NCBI RefSeq assembly: GCF_030269925.1
Contig: NC_085129.1
Location: 21,009,501-21,073,500 of the forward strand
DNA: 64,000 bases
Reading direction: 5' to 3'
Origin: Bombyx mori
Taxonomy: Eukaryota; Arthropoda; Insecta; Lepidoptera; Bombycidae
Shown: positions 10,701 to 19,600 of the stretch, piece after piece
Layout of the letters: every line of letters starts with the position of its first letter
Numbering within the stretch: position 1 is the stretch's first letter
Position numbers and translations under genes: made by a program
The notes under the pieces: model-generated
What the model was told of the DNA's origin: nothing
Databases searched by the model: none
Seen by the model: only the letters and a program-made list of their open reading frames with translations

Positions 10701-11566
10701 ACAGGAATACAATTAACTTTAAGATTGTTTAAAATTGAACAAAATTCTTTATAACTTTTTAGAGGATCATGACAAGTAGTTGTTAAAAAGCTATCAAACA
10801 TTACTTTAGATGTTTCCATATATACATCCCAATTTGTTCTTTTGAATAAATACTTTTGTGAGCTATCCTTAATTTGATACTTTTTAGGGGAGGTAATCAG
10901 ATCAATAAATGTTGGATAATGGTAGCTACCATGAGGGTCATCCCCGACTTTCCACTCACATAGTGGAGCGAGGACTGGGCTGACACAAGTAACATCTATG
11001 GCTGAAGAATTGAAGCCTGGTCTCTGTATAGTAGTGGCTGATCCTGTATTCAAGATGCATAAATCCAATTCATCAAAAATATCTATTAATTCTCTACCTC
11101 TTGAATTCGTAGTGCTACAGCCAAAAGCAATATGGTGAGCGTTAAAATCGCCAGAAACTATACATGGCTTCGGTATTTTACTAATAATATTTTTTAATTT
11201 ATTCAGTCTAATCGAATTACGACTATTATTGTTTTTAGGTGGACAATATACACAAAGAATGGACACTGGTCCTGATACTGTCGACACTACAATAGCGATA
11301 CTTTGAATATCCTGATAAAATGCTGTTTTGATAGTTTTGTATTGAAGAGTATTTCTTATCAATATACCTACACCGCCATGCTCGTTTTGTGCATTTTTTC
11401 CAATGTAATTGTATCCGGTTATATTAACAGAAGGACTAGATTTTTTAAGCCAAGTTTCATTGAGTAGACACAAATCTATGGAATTATCTTTAAGTATAGT
11501 TTTAAGTAACCATTTTTTACTGTTTATGCTTTGAATGTTAAATTGCATTAATTTAAGTGGATCCAT
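7742..11566 (-). CDS. LINE ORF2: endonuclease-reverse transcriptase-RNase H polyprotein
   Basis: An intact frame of 1274 codons starts at the ATG overlapping the ORF1 stop. Residues about 1-230 are an APE-type endonuclease: NETWL (catalytic Glu), SGDFNAHH (Asp) and a GSYHYPTF His motif where many relatives have SDH. Residues about 430-720 are the reverse transcriptase, with VFLDVQGAYDNV, LMQGACMSPLLF and the FADD box near residue 665. RNase H is at about 955-1080 (YTDGSK, FTAETYAI, ISDSMS, WVPSHSGICGNE...DRAA). A CX2C...HX4C motif lies near residue 1180. The protein nicks target DNA, primes reverse transcription on it and removes the RNA strand. No internal stop is present. Confidence 0.93.
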   Translation of the reverse strand: MDPLKLMQFNIQSINSKKWLLKTILKDNSIDLCLLNETWLKKSSPSVNITGYNYIGKNAQNEHGGVGILIRNTLQYKTIKTAFYQDIQSIAIVVSTVSGPVSILCVYCPPKNNNSRNSIRLNKLKNIISKIPKPCIVSGDFNAHHIAFGCSTTNSRGRELIDIFDELDLCILNTGSATTIQRPGFNSSAIDVTCVSPVLAPLCEWKVGDDPHGSYHYPTFIDLITSPKKYQIKDSSQKYLFKRTNWDVYMETSKVMFDSFLTTTCHDPLKSYKEFCSILNNLKVNCIPVHKNNIRVSNAPAPWWSQDCAISVRKSREALLKYRNCMSLENYIEYKKADAHKKIIIKQAKLNGWKNLCHSFNRHTPLTKIWNDIRKFKRIYVNRNVYRNDEWINDFINKLSQTDIPELDNIQLYFDNNNNLNNNFLLKPFMLHELDIALTSRKSTAPGLDDIPYIMLQKLHISVKNKLLDILNSLWLSQQIPESWKTQCVVPILKPDKPPDDYKSYRPISLTSCIGKLLEHMIKVRLDFFVETNKLLPPCQFGFRKGRSTAESLITFLNDMKSCQLSKSTAVCVFLDVQGAYDNVDLIQLIKILHDLGLPGKLLKWIFNFSSDRTLYVKYNNQLHGPKKTWKGLMQGACMSPLLFNLYTSQIINFIPHNTSILQFADDVLIYTINRNIKSAETNINLALQQLNLFYSLNLKLKINSEKSSVMVLGNDITSVKVLYNNKQIPLVNEKKFLGVIFDNKLTFKSHIDYICHNAMKGINIMRSLAGTFWGSDPNILSTIYKSLIRSHFDYSGIVYMNARPTFLKKIDVIQNMALRIISGAMRTTPIISMEVETCIEPLPIRRILFAEKFSTKLLACNSPIILNKLPDTLSISQQSNVLITVNNVVTGQFPELLGVFNLVFKKTKNIYKNDLWPLYVVSYDSLFAKMEIDVSHVGSKFEFYEFLSKKDDFYVLYTDGSKSGNNTKSAYYDPQKKLTKCFKLDNHCTIFTAETYAIYQCLLYVCDMEKEKKNVLIISDSMSVLLSLDNYKLSYKLNYLIYLIRKIIFDSGKTVTFKWVPSHSGICGNETVDRAANAEHDEDHSQVFKVPFTDYVTLLKVEKRQLWESYWQLCSENKGIWYKEIQKKIPCKPWYCKIKLFKERKFITIINRMRFGHCLTPAHLHRMKITNSSHCQFCNDENADLTHIILKCSNFSTQRLTLVTEITEKLEEHFEITKTRTALEDDDLRMSFSVSDTYVSVSEDLTRRVQELLSNERLFPSLYKFITATVEKI

Positions 11567-12700
11567 TAGAGGGTTAAATTTTGTTTAAGTATATCTTTAA
11601 TGTGTGTCATAGTTTTTGCAGAATTTGAATTGGCTATCATTACTATAGTTTTAACAATTATTTCCAGGAACTGATTATCATTTAATAAATTTTCATAAGA
11701 TACATTATTAGTTGAGTTTAATTTAGTAGGTTGTTTTTTAACAGAATTAGGATTATCTATTAAGGCCTGTGATTTAATTTGATTCTTTTGTGTTGAATGA
11801 TCTGGTCTGTTCTGAAGTCTTTGCAAAGGTGGAAATTCTTTAGATACAACTGTAGCATATTGTTTTGCTAAATAAACATTTTTATGTTTTTCATAAAGGG
11901 CTTGTTTCACTGGACAAAATCTTGAGATAGCTAAATGATCGCCTTGGCAATTACAACATTTCAGAATTTCACTTGAACAATCTTTGTATGAATGATTGCC
12001 TGAACATTTAGAACAGACCTGTTCATTCCGACACACTTTGGCACTATGTCTAAATTTAAGGCATCTGAAACACTGCATCAAAGGTGGTACATATTGGAAT
12101 ACCTTATATCTCCAATTATCTAAATATACAAAATCGGGAAGAACAGTACTCGAAAAGGTCACACTTATTATGGACATTGGGACTATATTTCCGCCTACTT
12201 TTTTTTGTGAAACGTCTAACAGCAATGATTTCTGAATCTGATATTAATTTGTCGAAGAGTTCAGTGTTACTCGTTTCTGTAGGAATGAATCTTATTTTCC
12301 CCACACGCTCCACTGAAGATGCCGGAATGTAAGCTTTCATGTTATTTTCTTTAAGGCAATTATGGTTTATAAAATCATTGGCAGCCACTGCCTGTTTAAA
12401 TATAAGCATTATTTTATTAGCATTAATGCGCCTGTTCTCTTTGATGCCCTTCACCGACTTAAATATTTTTGATAAAAGTAAAGGATTTTTGTTACCAATT
12501 TTATCTTCTCTACTGATACCTTCGATGTAGACAGGAAACTCGTCATTAAGAGAGTTATCAGGATAACTACGACGGTACCCAGGTTTGAGAAAAGGTTTAT
12601 AAATGTAGTCCGAATCTGATAGTCCGTCGTCCCCTTGATATCTGCGTTTTTTCGCCTCGTTTCTTTTTCCCTCATCATCGCCGTCACTTTCTGACGACAT
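11566..12700 (-). CDS. LINE ORF1: gag-like nucleic-acid-binding protein, one frame change
   Basis: ATG at 12700 opens a basic N-terminus (MSSESDGDDEGKRNEAKKRR). The frame continues to about 12205, where it must shift by one at an A8 run (plus-strand T8 at 12199-12206) to go on. The second frame holds three zinc knuckles (CFRCLKFRHSAKVC, CSKCSGNHSYKDC, CCNCQGDHLAISRFC), as in gag-like ORF1 proteins that package LINE RNA. It ends at TAA, sharing its last A with the ORF2 start. Either the copy carries a one-base indel or the A run allows slippage; the sequence alone cannot decide. Total length about 375-380 codons if joined. Confidence 0.8.
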
Positions 12701-12797
12701 TTTATAAACTTTTAATATTTACAACTATTAAATATAATTTTTTTGTAAAAAAATTTTCAATTTGCCGCCTTCCTATTTCCCGCCAAAAAAGGAAGTC

Positions 12798-12809
12798 CTT
12801 GTCATATAA
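12798..12809. repeat. Target-site duplication (right) of LINE 7583-12797
   Basis: CTTGTCATATAA, identical to 7571-7582. Confidence 0.85.
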
Positions 12810-13311
12810 AATTTAATAAAATTGCCAGAATACTGATTTGTTCTATTTTATTGGAAATTATCGAGGTGTAGATGTATGTTGGTTAATTAAAAAAATCTTT
12901 ATTAAGTTTGATTAATTTAATGTTTACTTAAAAAAAATAGTAGACGTAATAAATTTACGCACCACACTATTAATATTAGTTGCAAGTATAAAACCAATTA
13001 AAATTGAATACTATCAACTAAGAAGATTATGCACTTCTTTTATTTAAAGTAATCATTGGTAAATTAATTTAATTGCTTGCAAGCAATTCCTCGTTCCAGT
13101 TTGAAAGTAATTGGTATTTCCCCCGAATCAGAGACAACATCAATATTGCTTAAATTTAATAGCGTTTATTAAAGTTAAACTAAAAAGGCTGGATGGCAAG
13201 ATTGCTTCGAAAAATCTTGTACCTTTCTAAAATTCGAGAAAGGTGTATACTAGTAGCTTACCTGATGTTGTGACTGATTATGTTTTGTTGTATTTTGATT
13301 AGGTTATTTTT
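12810..13311. other. AT-rich stretch, nothing recognised
   Basis: No coding frame or known repeat was seen between the LINE and the next SINE. Confidence 0.3.
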
Positions 13312-13550
13312 CACTGGTGGTCCGCACGGGTAGGTATCACCACCCCGCCTATTTCTGCCGTGAAGCAGTAATGCGTTTCGGTTCGAAGGGTGGGGTAGCC
13401 GTTGTAACTATACTGAGACCTTAGAACTTATATTTCAAGGTGAGTAGCGCATTTACGTAGTAGATGTCTATGGGCTCCAGTAACCACTTAACATCAGGTG
13501 GGCTGTGAGCTCGTCCATCCATCTAAGCAATAAAAAATAAATAAAAAAGA
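13312..13550 (+). repeat. SINE-B copy, headless form
   Basis: Runs from CACTGGTGGTCCGCACGGGT through the core CTATTTCTGCCGTGAAGCAG to GCAATAAAAAATAAATAAAA. Slightly deleted near the start relative to other copies. Confidence 0.9.
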
Positions 13551-14031
13551 TTGATGCTATCTCGCCGGTTACTATAGCGAGCTAGACGTGCTTCCTTGTT
13601 TAACTACTGGGATCATTGCAGTTGACACGTCCAGTTACGTTGTTTTTAAATACATCAAAGGAAGAATTAGATTACGGCTTATCTGGTGCTAGGAGAAACC
13701 ACAACGCGAACGTTGCCCATTTTGATACATGAGGCCTAAGGCTTAAACGTATAACAACTGTACCACATTCTAATCCGGAAGTCAATCCTGTTTCGCAGTG
13801 TGGCAGTACCTAGCCATGCGGAAGAACTAGGCGCCTTAAAATTTCTCTAAATAGCTTGTTGTGGTCACTGTATGTTTATTAGTCCGCAAACATTACATCC
13901 TTTACTTATAGCCTGCTCGCAGCTTAACGACCAAAACAAGTATTGTGACTGCCCACACAACTTTAAGTAAATAATAGTTTAGAACTCACAACATTCGAAA
14001 CTATATAACTGTGTTTTAAAACACTTGTGTG

Positions 14032-14166
14032 CTTAGTGTGAGTTTTTTAACGTTCTCGATAGCGTGAGAGTTAACTCAAATTTGTATGGGGTTGGAACAT
14101 TTGCCTACGTTTGCTGCTATGGGCGCTATTCCAACTGCATACAAATTTGAGTTTAAAGACTCGCAC
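14032..14166. mobile_element. Fold-back MITE-like element
   Basis: The left arm CTTAGTGTGAGTTTTTTAAC...CTCAAATTTGTATGGGGTTGG is matched in reverse by CCAACTGCATACAAATTTGA...GACTCGCACTAAG at the right, with a short spacer. Relatives lie at 34476-34608 and 43836-43917. No coding capacity. Confidence 0.7.
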
Positions 14167-14199
14167 TAAGAACATTGGTGCTAGTCAATAGCACGGCAA

Positions 14200-14638
14200 G
14201 TCGTCGTGGCCTAAGGGATAAGACGTCCGGTGCATTTGTGTTGAGCGATGCACCCGGTGTTCGAATCTCAGGCGGGTACCAATTTTTCTAATGAAATACG
14301 TACTCAACAAATGTTCACGATTGATTTCTACGGTGAAGGAATAACATCGTGTAATAAAAATCAAACCCGCAAAAATTATAATTTGCGTAATTACTGGTGG
14401 TAGGACCTCTTGTGAGTCCGCGCGGGTGGGTACCACCACCCTGCCTATTTCTGCCGTGAAGCAGTAATGCGTTTCGGTTTGAAGGGTGGGGCAGCCGTTG
14501 TAACTTACATGAGACCTTAGAACTTATATCTCAAGGTGGGTGGCGCATTTACGTTGTGGATGTCTATTGGCTCCAGTAACCACTTAACACCAGGTGGGCT
14601 GTGAGCTCGTCCACCCATCTACGCAATAAAAAAAAAAT
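14200..14638 (+). repeat. SINE-B, full-length with tRNA-like head
   Basis: A complete 439-bp copy. Bases about 14200-14277 resemble a tRNA gene: A-box-like TGGCCTAAGGGATAAG and B-box-like GGTGTTCGAATCT, the internal pol III promoter. A middle segment follows (AACAAATGTTCACGATTGAT...ATAACATCGTGTAATAAAAA). Then comes the roughly 240-bp body starting TTACTGGTGGTAGG, and an A tail. The head is not a functional tRNA gene; it shows that the SINE is tRNA-derived. Confidence 0.9.
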
Positions 14639-14639
14639 A

Positions 14640-15803
14640 TGCATTCGATTTTTTTTTCATGTTATATTGTACTGCAGCTTAAACGGCTGTGTGGACGGTA
14701 AGTATTTATATTAAAGTAAAAGCACTTTATTGAAGGGGAACTACTGTTAATTTTGAGCTTAGTCAGATTCTCAATACAAATTTAAACTATGTATATTATG
14801 ACAGTAAGGATTTAAATTGCAAACCTTCCTCACTGTAGTTTAGTTACTTTAGTCTATTTCTCTCGTTTATGAAAGGAATAATGAACACAATTTTAAAATT
14901 TCTCTCGAATTAGCATCTAGGAGGCATAAAGATGAAAATAGTTTTTACCAAATTAGTTAAATTTATGCTATAAGTTTTTTTTAAATTTTATACAGAACGA
15001 TTATAGTTGAAAACAATTATTTTTATCAAGGCAGGCAAGTATATGTCTGAGTCAGTAGGTAGTTACTGTCGCTCTTAATTTTTGTTAATGCTGGGTTAAA
15101 GCAAGCCACGTTCTAAATACTGATAAGCATTATATTCGAACGTCGTTTGAATAAAATCACGTCATAGTGCTGTAGATACAACTCCATTCCTAGGAGAAAC
15201 AGTAACATTTTCTTTTGATAAAGGCACTGTATATGAATGCTATTTCTTCGCAGCGAACGCAAACCTGTTCATTTCAATTTCACCTGAATATATATAACGA
15301 TCGCAAGTTAAAGCTATAATAATATAATATAAATAATATAACTAAAAATATATATATTATAAAAAACAATAAGTCAATAAATAATTAATCATTCACATAC
15401 TATGTATTGCAATTAATGAAGTATTGAGTGAGGATATCATTTTAAGTCTGGTATCAATGTAAACGTGATTGTGGGGAATAGTGTAGTTTATACTGTTTGT
15501 TCCAAGGGTAATCTATACTCATCGACTCTGGCAACGCATTAATCTGCGACCGTTGTGGGAATTCCCTTATTTCTGTGTAATTTAATGAACTTTGCTTTCA
15601 TAACTTTTTCATAAATGCATCCAAATGTTTTATTTATATAGTGCAAACTAACCTATAAACTCAACAGAACAACAACAAATAAATGATTAATTTACCCAGT
15701 TGCGCACTCACATACAGAAAAGTAAAACGAGTTATTTGAAAGAGGAGGCCCCAAAAATAATTTAGTCGTGTTTACGTAGGTATTCTATGGAAATTAAATT
15801 AAA
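14640..15803. other. Region upstream of the ankyrin gene
   Basis: AT-rich, with no recognised repeat or ORF. It should contain the promoter and 5' UTR of the ankyrin-repeat gene, but I see no confident TATA or initiator. An in-frame TAA at 15795-15797 upstream of ATG 15804 supports that ATG as the start. Confidence 0.4.
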
Positions 15804-16687
15804 ATGTCATCTAAAGTTAAAAACGTTCGTCCCGTGGTGATACTAAGGACCGGATTAATTAAAAACCATAAACACTTAAAGGTAATAAACAATAAGCAGT
15901 TTTTTAAATCCGATCTTATCTACGAATCGAAGGATGGTGATTTTTTACGGGCGGCAGGACGTAAAGTCGCCGTGATCAACACGTTGAATCGTATTACGAA
16001 CGCCAGTCGCACGATCGCGACGTTCACGGGCAGTGATGGAGTCAAAGCCGCGAACTCTGACGGCCTAGTGAAGCTGATCGGGCAGTCGAACTACGAAACT
16101 GTGCTCTCAGCTCTATGCTCGGTCATATCCCAGGAGCTTAGAGTCCGCGGCATACTAGCACTCCTGACCACTCCCAAGAAAAGTAAAGATGCCTCAACGC
16201 AAACTGAAAAACCGGATTTAAACGAAACTTCATCTCAAACGAAGGAAACATTTTTTAATATATTTTCAAAACCAAAACCGAAGAGAGCACGGAGACCGAT
16301 AGAGCCCTACGTTGTTAAAGAGCCCCAAATCAAGAAGCTTGTAATACATCCGGAGGACTTCTATAAGAAAAACATTGAACTTAGTAATGATAATTCAAGC
16401 GATGTGACAGGGTCTTGGTCATCATTCGCGACGCGGAGCACACTGCTGAAAGATCCCTTGGCCCTGCTAAACGATGTAGATAAATACATCAAGACGCCGG
16501 GAAACGATTCATTGAGCAAATGCAACTCTTTAGAAAATTTTCTGGACGTGTCCGACTTGTATGATTTTAAAACGATGAAATCTGAACGGCCGATTATTAT
16601 GAATGATGAGCATAAAAGAAAGATTGCATCATCTCTGTCTTACGTTGAGTGGACAACTTGCTTGGTACGAGACGAAGATGGAAACTT
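15804..16687 (+). CDS. Ankyrin gene exon 1 (start codon)
   Basis: ATG in the context TTAAAATG with an in-frame stop nine bases upstream. It encodes 294 codons plus two bases and contains KKSKDASTQTE and a basic patch KPKPKRARR that could be a nuclear localisation signal. The donor is AACTT|GTAAGTAAT; reading through would stop immediately at TAA 16689. The leftover TT plus T of exon 2 gives Phe. Confidence 0.85.
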
Positions 16688-19600
16688 GTAAGTAATTCAT
16701 TTTTAATTAACATTCAATATGGATTTTATTCTGACTTCTTCTAAAGCTTTCGAAGTAGCATAAATTGAGCAGTAAAGAAAAATTGTACTAAGAGTAGAAC
16801 CAGATATGCCCGGTGCCGTGCTATGATCAAAACTCGTGGAATATCAATGGAGCTGTAATAAAATGCTTTAAAATTGTGGCATTATTATTTGCAATTCAAA
16901 ACTTGGATGTACTTTGTGTGAAGCAGAAATTTTGTGATAGGCCTTTGACAGAGAGGCCTTTGATTGGCCTTCGGCTGATCGGTAGTTGCTTAGCATAGTT
17001 GCGACATATATCTTATTGAAGGTTCTTTGGAAGTGTTTAAAATGGACAAAAAATCACATACCCCTGTTATCAATGTATCTCACAAAGCCACATTTTCCAG
17101 ACCTATCCACAATGCAGTCCTTAATGACAACATCAAAATGTTAAAAAGACAGTGTCAAGTATTAAAAAAGAAGAACCACTCAGTAGATATACCAGGGAAT
17201 GGCAATTGGGTGAGTTTAAATCTTATCATCTTTACTGTAGAGTGGTTATTAGGTACACATGTCTGTAGGTTAATTTACTTGCCGAACCCTTCATCGAAAG
17301 CGACGGGTTCGACGTCAGCGGTAACTGCTGCTCAGTCGCTAAATACTCTGGTGATTTGCTTCTACATCCTGATAGTCTTAATTGAAAATTTTTGCCTCCT
17401 CCCAAAACAGTTGATGCCTATCACACTGAAGCACAAGTCAGCGATACAAAATAACTCAGTTTTTTTTTTGTTACTGCATAGAGGGGTGGACGAGCTCACA
17501 GCCCACCTGGTGTTAATTAGTTACAGGAGCCCATAGACATCTATAAGGTAAATAAATGCTGCCACCCACCCTAAGATATGAGTTCTAAGGTCTCAGTATA
17601 GTTACAACTTCTACCCCGCCCTTCAAACCGAAAGGCATTACTGGTTCATGGCAGAAATAGGCGGGGTCATGGTACCTACCCGAGCGGACTAACAAGAGGC
17701 CCTGCCACCAGTAAAACAGATGTATAGATGGTAGACTCCCAAAGTACGGTCAACAGAAAAACTTATTAACACGTTTTTATTAGTTTGGTTTAAAGTATGT
17801 CTGTTTGTTACGGAATCTTTGAACATCGTATTAACAAGCTTCAAAACGTCCGTATTAATTTGGAGATTTATACACACATCGAGGACCTGTGATAATAATT
17901 TTATGACTTTGCTCTTGTATCTTGACCAGTATCAGCAGAATAAACGAAAAAATGAGATTAATATTTGTTAGTTCTCTTTGCTATTTAAGTATATAATATC
18001 GAGGGGTGAAAGGGTGTTTGGTTTAAGTGATATTTCGCTTAACACGCGACATTTATCTTTGTAATTAAAGGTGCGTTTTATTTGGTATCAGCAGCAACAG
18101 TTCGATCTTTTTAAATGAACTTCAATTAAGTTTACTTCATTCGAATAACCAAAGAAGTTTTATGTTAAGATAATTTTTGCAAATTTTAAACTTCAAATGG
18201 CTCTCCTGTAAGTAAACCGGTAGGCAGCGGCTTGGCTCTGCCCCTGACATTGCTGAAGTCCATGGGCGACGGTAACCACTCACCATCAGGTGGGCCGTGT
18301 GGTCGTCTGCCTACAAGGGCAATAAAAAAAAAACAAAAAAAACCCGATATATTTTTTAGTTTTTAAACCACACCCGTTATTTTCCTAGTCGCATCCGATG
18401 TCGGGCGCGTCGCAAATGCGCTTCTATGGACGCGACCTCGATTGGTTACGTTTGCGGTAAACACTAGTGCATCGCATTTGTGCGTGCTGACGTCACCGGT
18501 TGACGGTAACGTCCCCGGGGGGAATTACTTTTAACAGAACATAAATCGATAAATCAGAAACGTGAATTGGCGTTGATTACAATTAATTTCTGCGCCTCCT
18601 GCTGATTCATAAAGAATTTTAAGTGGCGTTGGAATTTGCCCGCCGAGATTCTCGTTGAATGTTCTCGGCGTGTCGTGATTCCGATCCGGCGGTATACTCT
18701 GCGAAGCACTGCTCTTGCTAGGGCTAGTGTTAGTCGTTCAGGTTGAGCACGTGAGCTCACCTACACGTCGGGTCGCCCGAGAACTTGCCGATTCTACAAC
18801 TTAAAGTAAACGAATCACGGGCTGACCATTCGTCTTCGAAGAACCATGGCCGAATAATTATCCATTATAGCTCCCAGTGGATTGTGGTTACTGAAACGCT
18901 ACTGGTTGTTACGCAAATTGCTTGCTAAATGCAAAAGCCGAGCTTGAGGGGCTGAAAGGCTGTGCTTTTCGTGGGGTTGATGTCGACGCGGCACTTTCGG
19001 AACCACTATCCTAAATTGGTGGCCGCGATCTGGAGCATACTATGTGAGAGAGTCCGTATAGAGTGCCTTCTTTATTTCGCCGTAAAATCGTGTTTGATGT
19101 AAATAACACCACAGTTGCAACAATATTAGTTTTATTGTTGTAATGGTATAAATAGTTCTAAGATATTATATTAGTTATTATACACATTATATTTTATTTT
19201 TTACGTTTTTAAATTTTTGGCGGTGAAAAAAGGTCTGGTGTCACAGACTATCTTCTTTTTCCCACTTCTCGTGCGTTCCAGCTTACGCATCATAAAAAGG
19301 TGCGTTCTTAAACGCCACATATGCATGAACGACATCTACCTAATCGAATAGCAAAATAGCCGTATCATCCGCGAAAAGGCTGATATGTCTGATGATTTAA
19401 GGAAATCAAAATTCTAACTTTAGCGTCCCAATACATTTTTGAAAATTTATTGTACGTGCGTAAAAACATTGAAGAATTCCCCAGAGTCTGCGATTTGCAC
19501 AATGTGAACACTAGGAGCAAACATAGGCTTGCGTTGCCGGCGGCTCGAATTAAGGAAATAAGCAACTCTTTTAGGGGGCTGGGTGTACAGCTTTTCAACA

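Larger units (their letters stand above)
7583..12797 (-). mobile_element. Full-length non-LTR retrotransposon with RNase H domain (I-group LINE)
   Basis: The 5215-bp element lies on the minus strand between 12-bp direct repeats. On that strand it has a 97-nt 5' UTR starting near a GGCGGGAA motif, ORF1 (gag-like with zinc knuckles), ORF2 (endonuclease, reverse transcriptase, RNase H, terminal Cys-His motif), a 159-nt 3' UTR and an A15 tail (plus-strand T run at 7583-7597). ORF1 and ORF2 overlap as TAATG. The domain order EN-RT-RNH with a CCHC ORF1 is that of I-clade LINEs; the exact clade needs a tree. ORF2 is fully open, so the copy is young. ORF1 carries one frame change. Confidence 0.9.

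Noticed and set aside
14200..14277. tRNA-like sequences with A- and B-box motifs (also 22250-22329, 39215-39285, 55420-55490)
   Set aside because: They are the heads of SINE-B copies, are diverged from each other and lack a clean cloverleaf with a terminal acceptor, so they are not annotated as tRNA genes.
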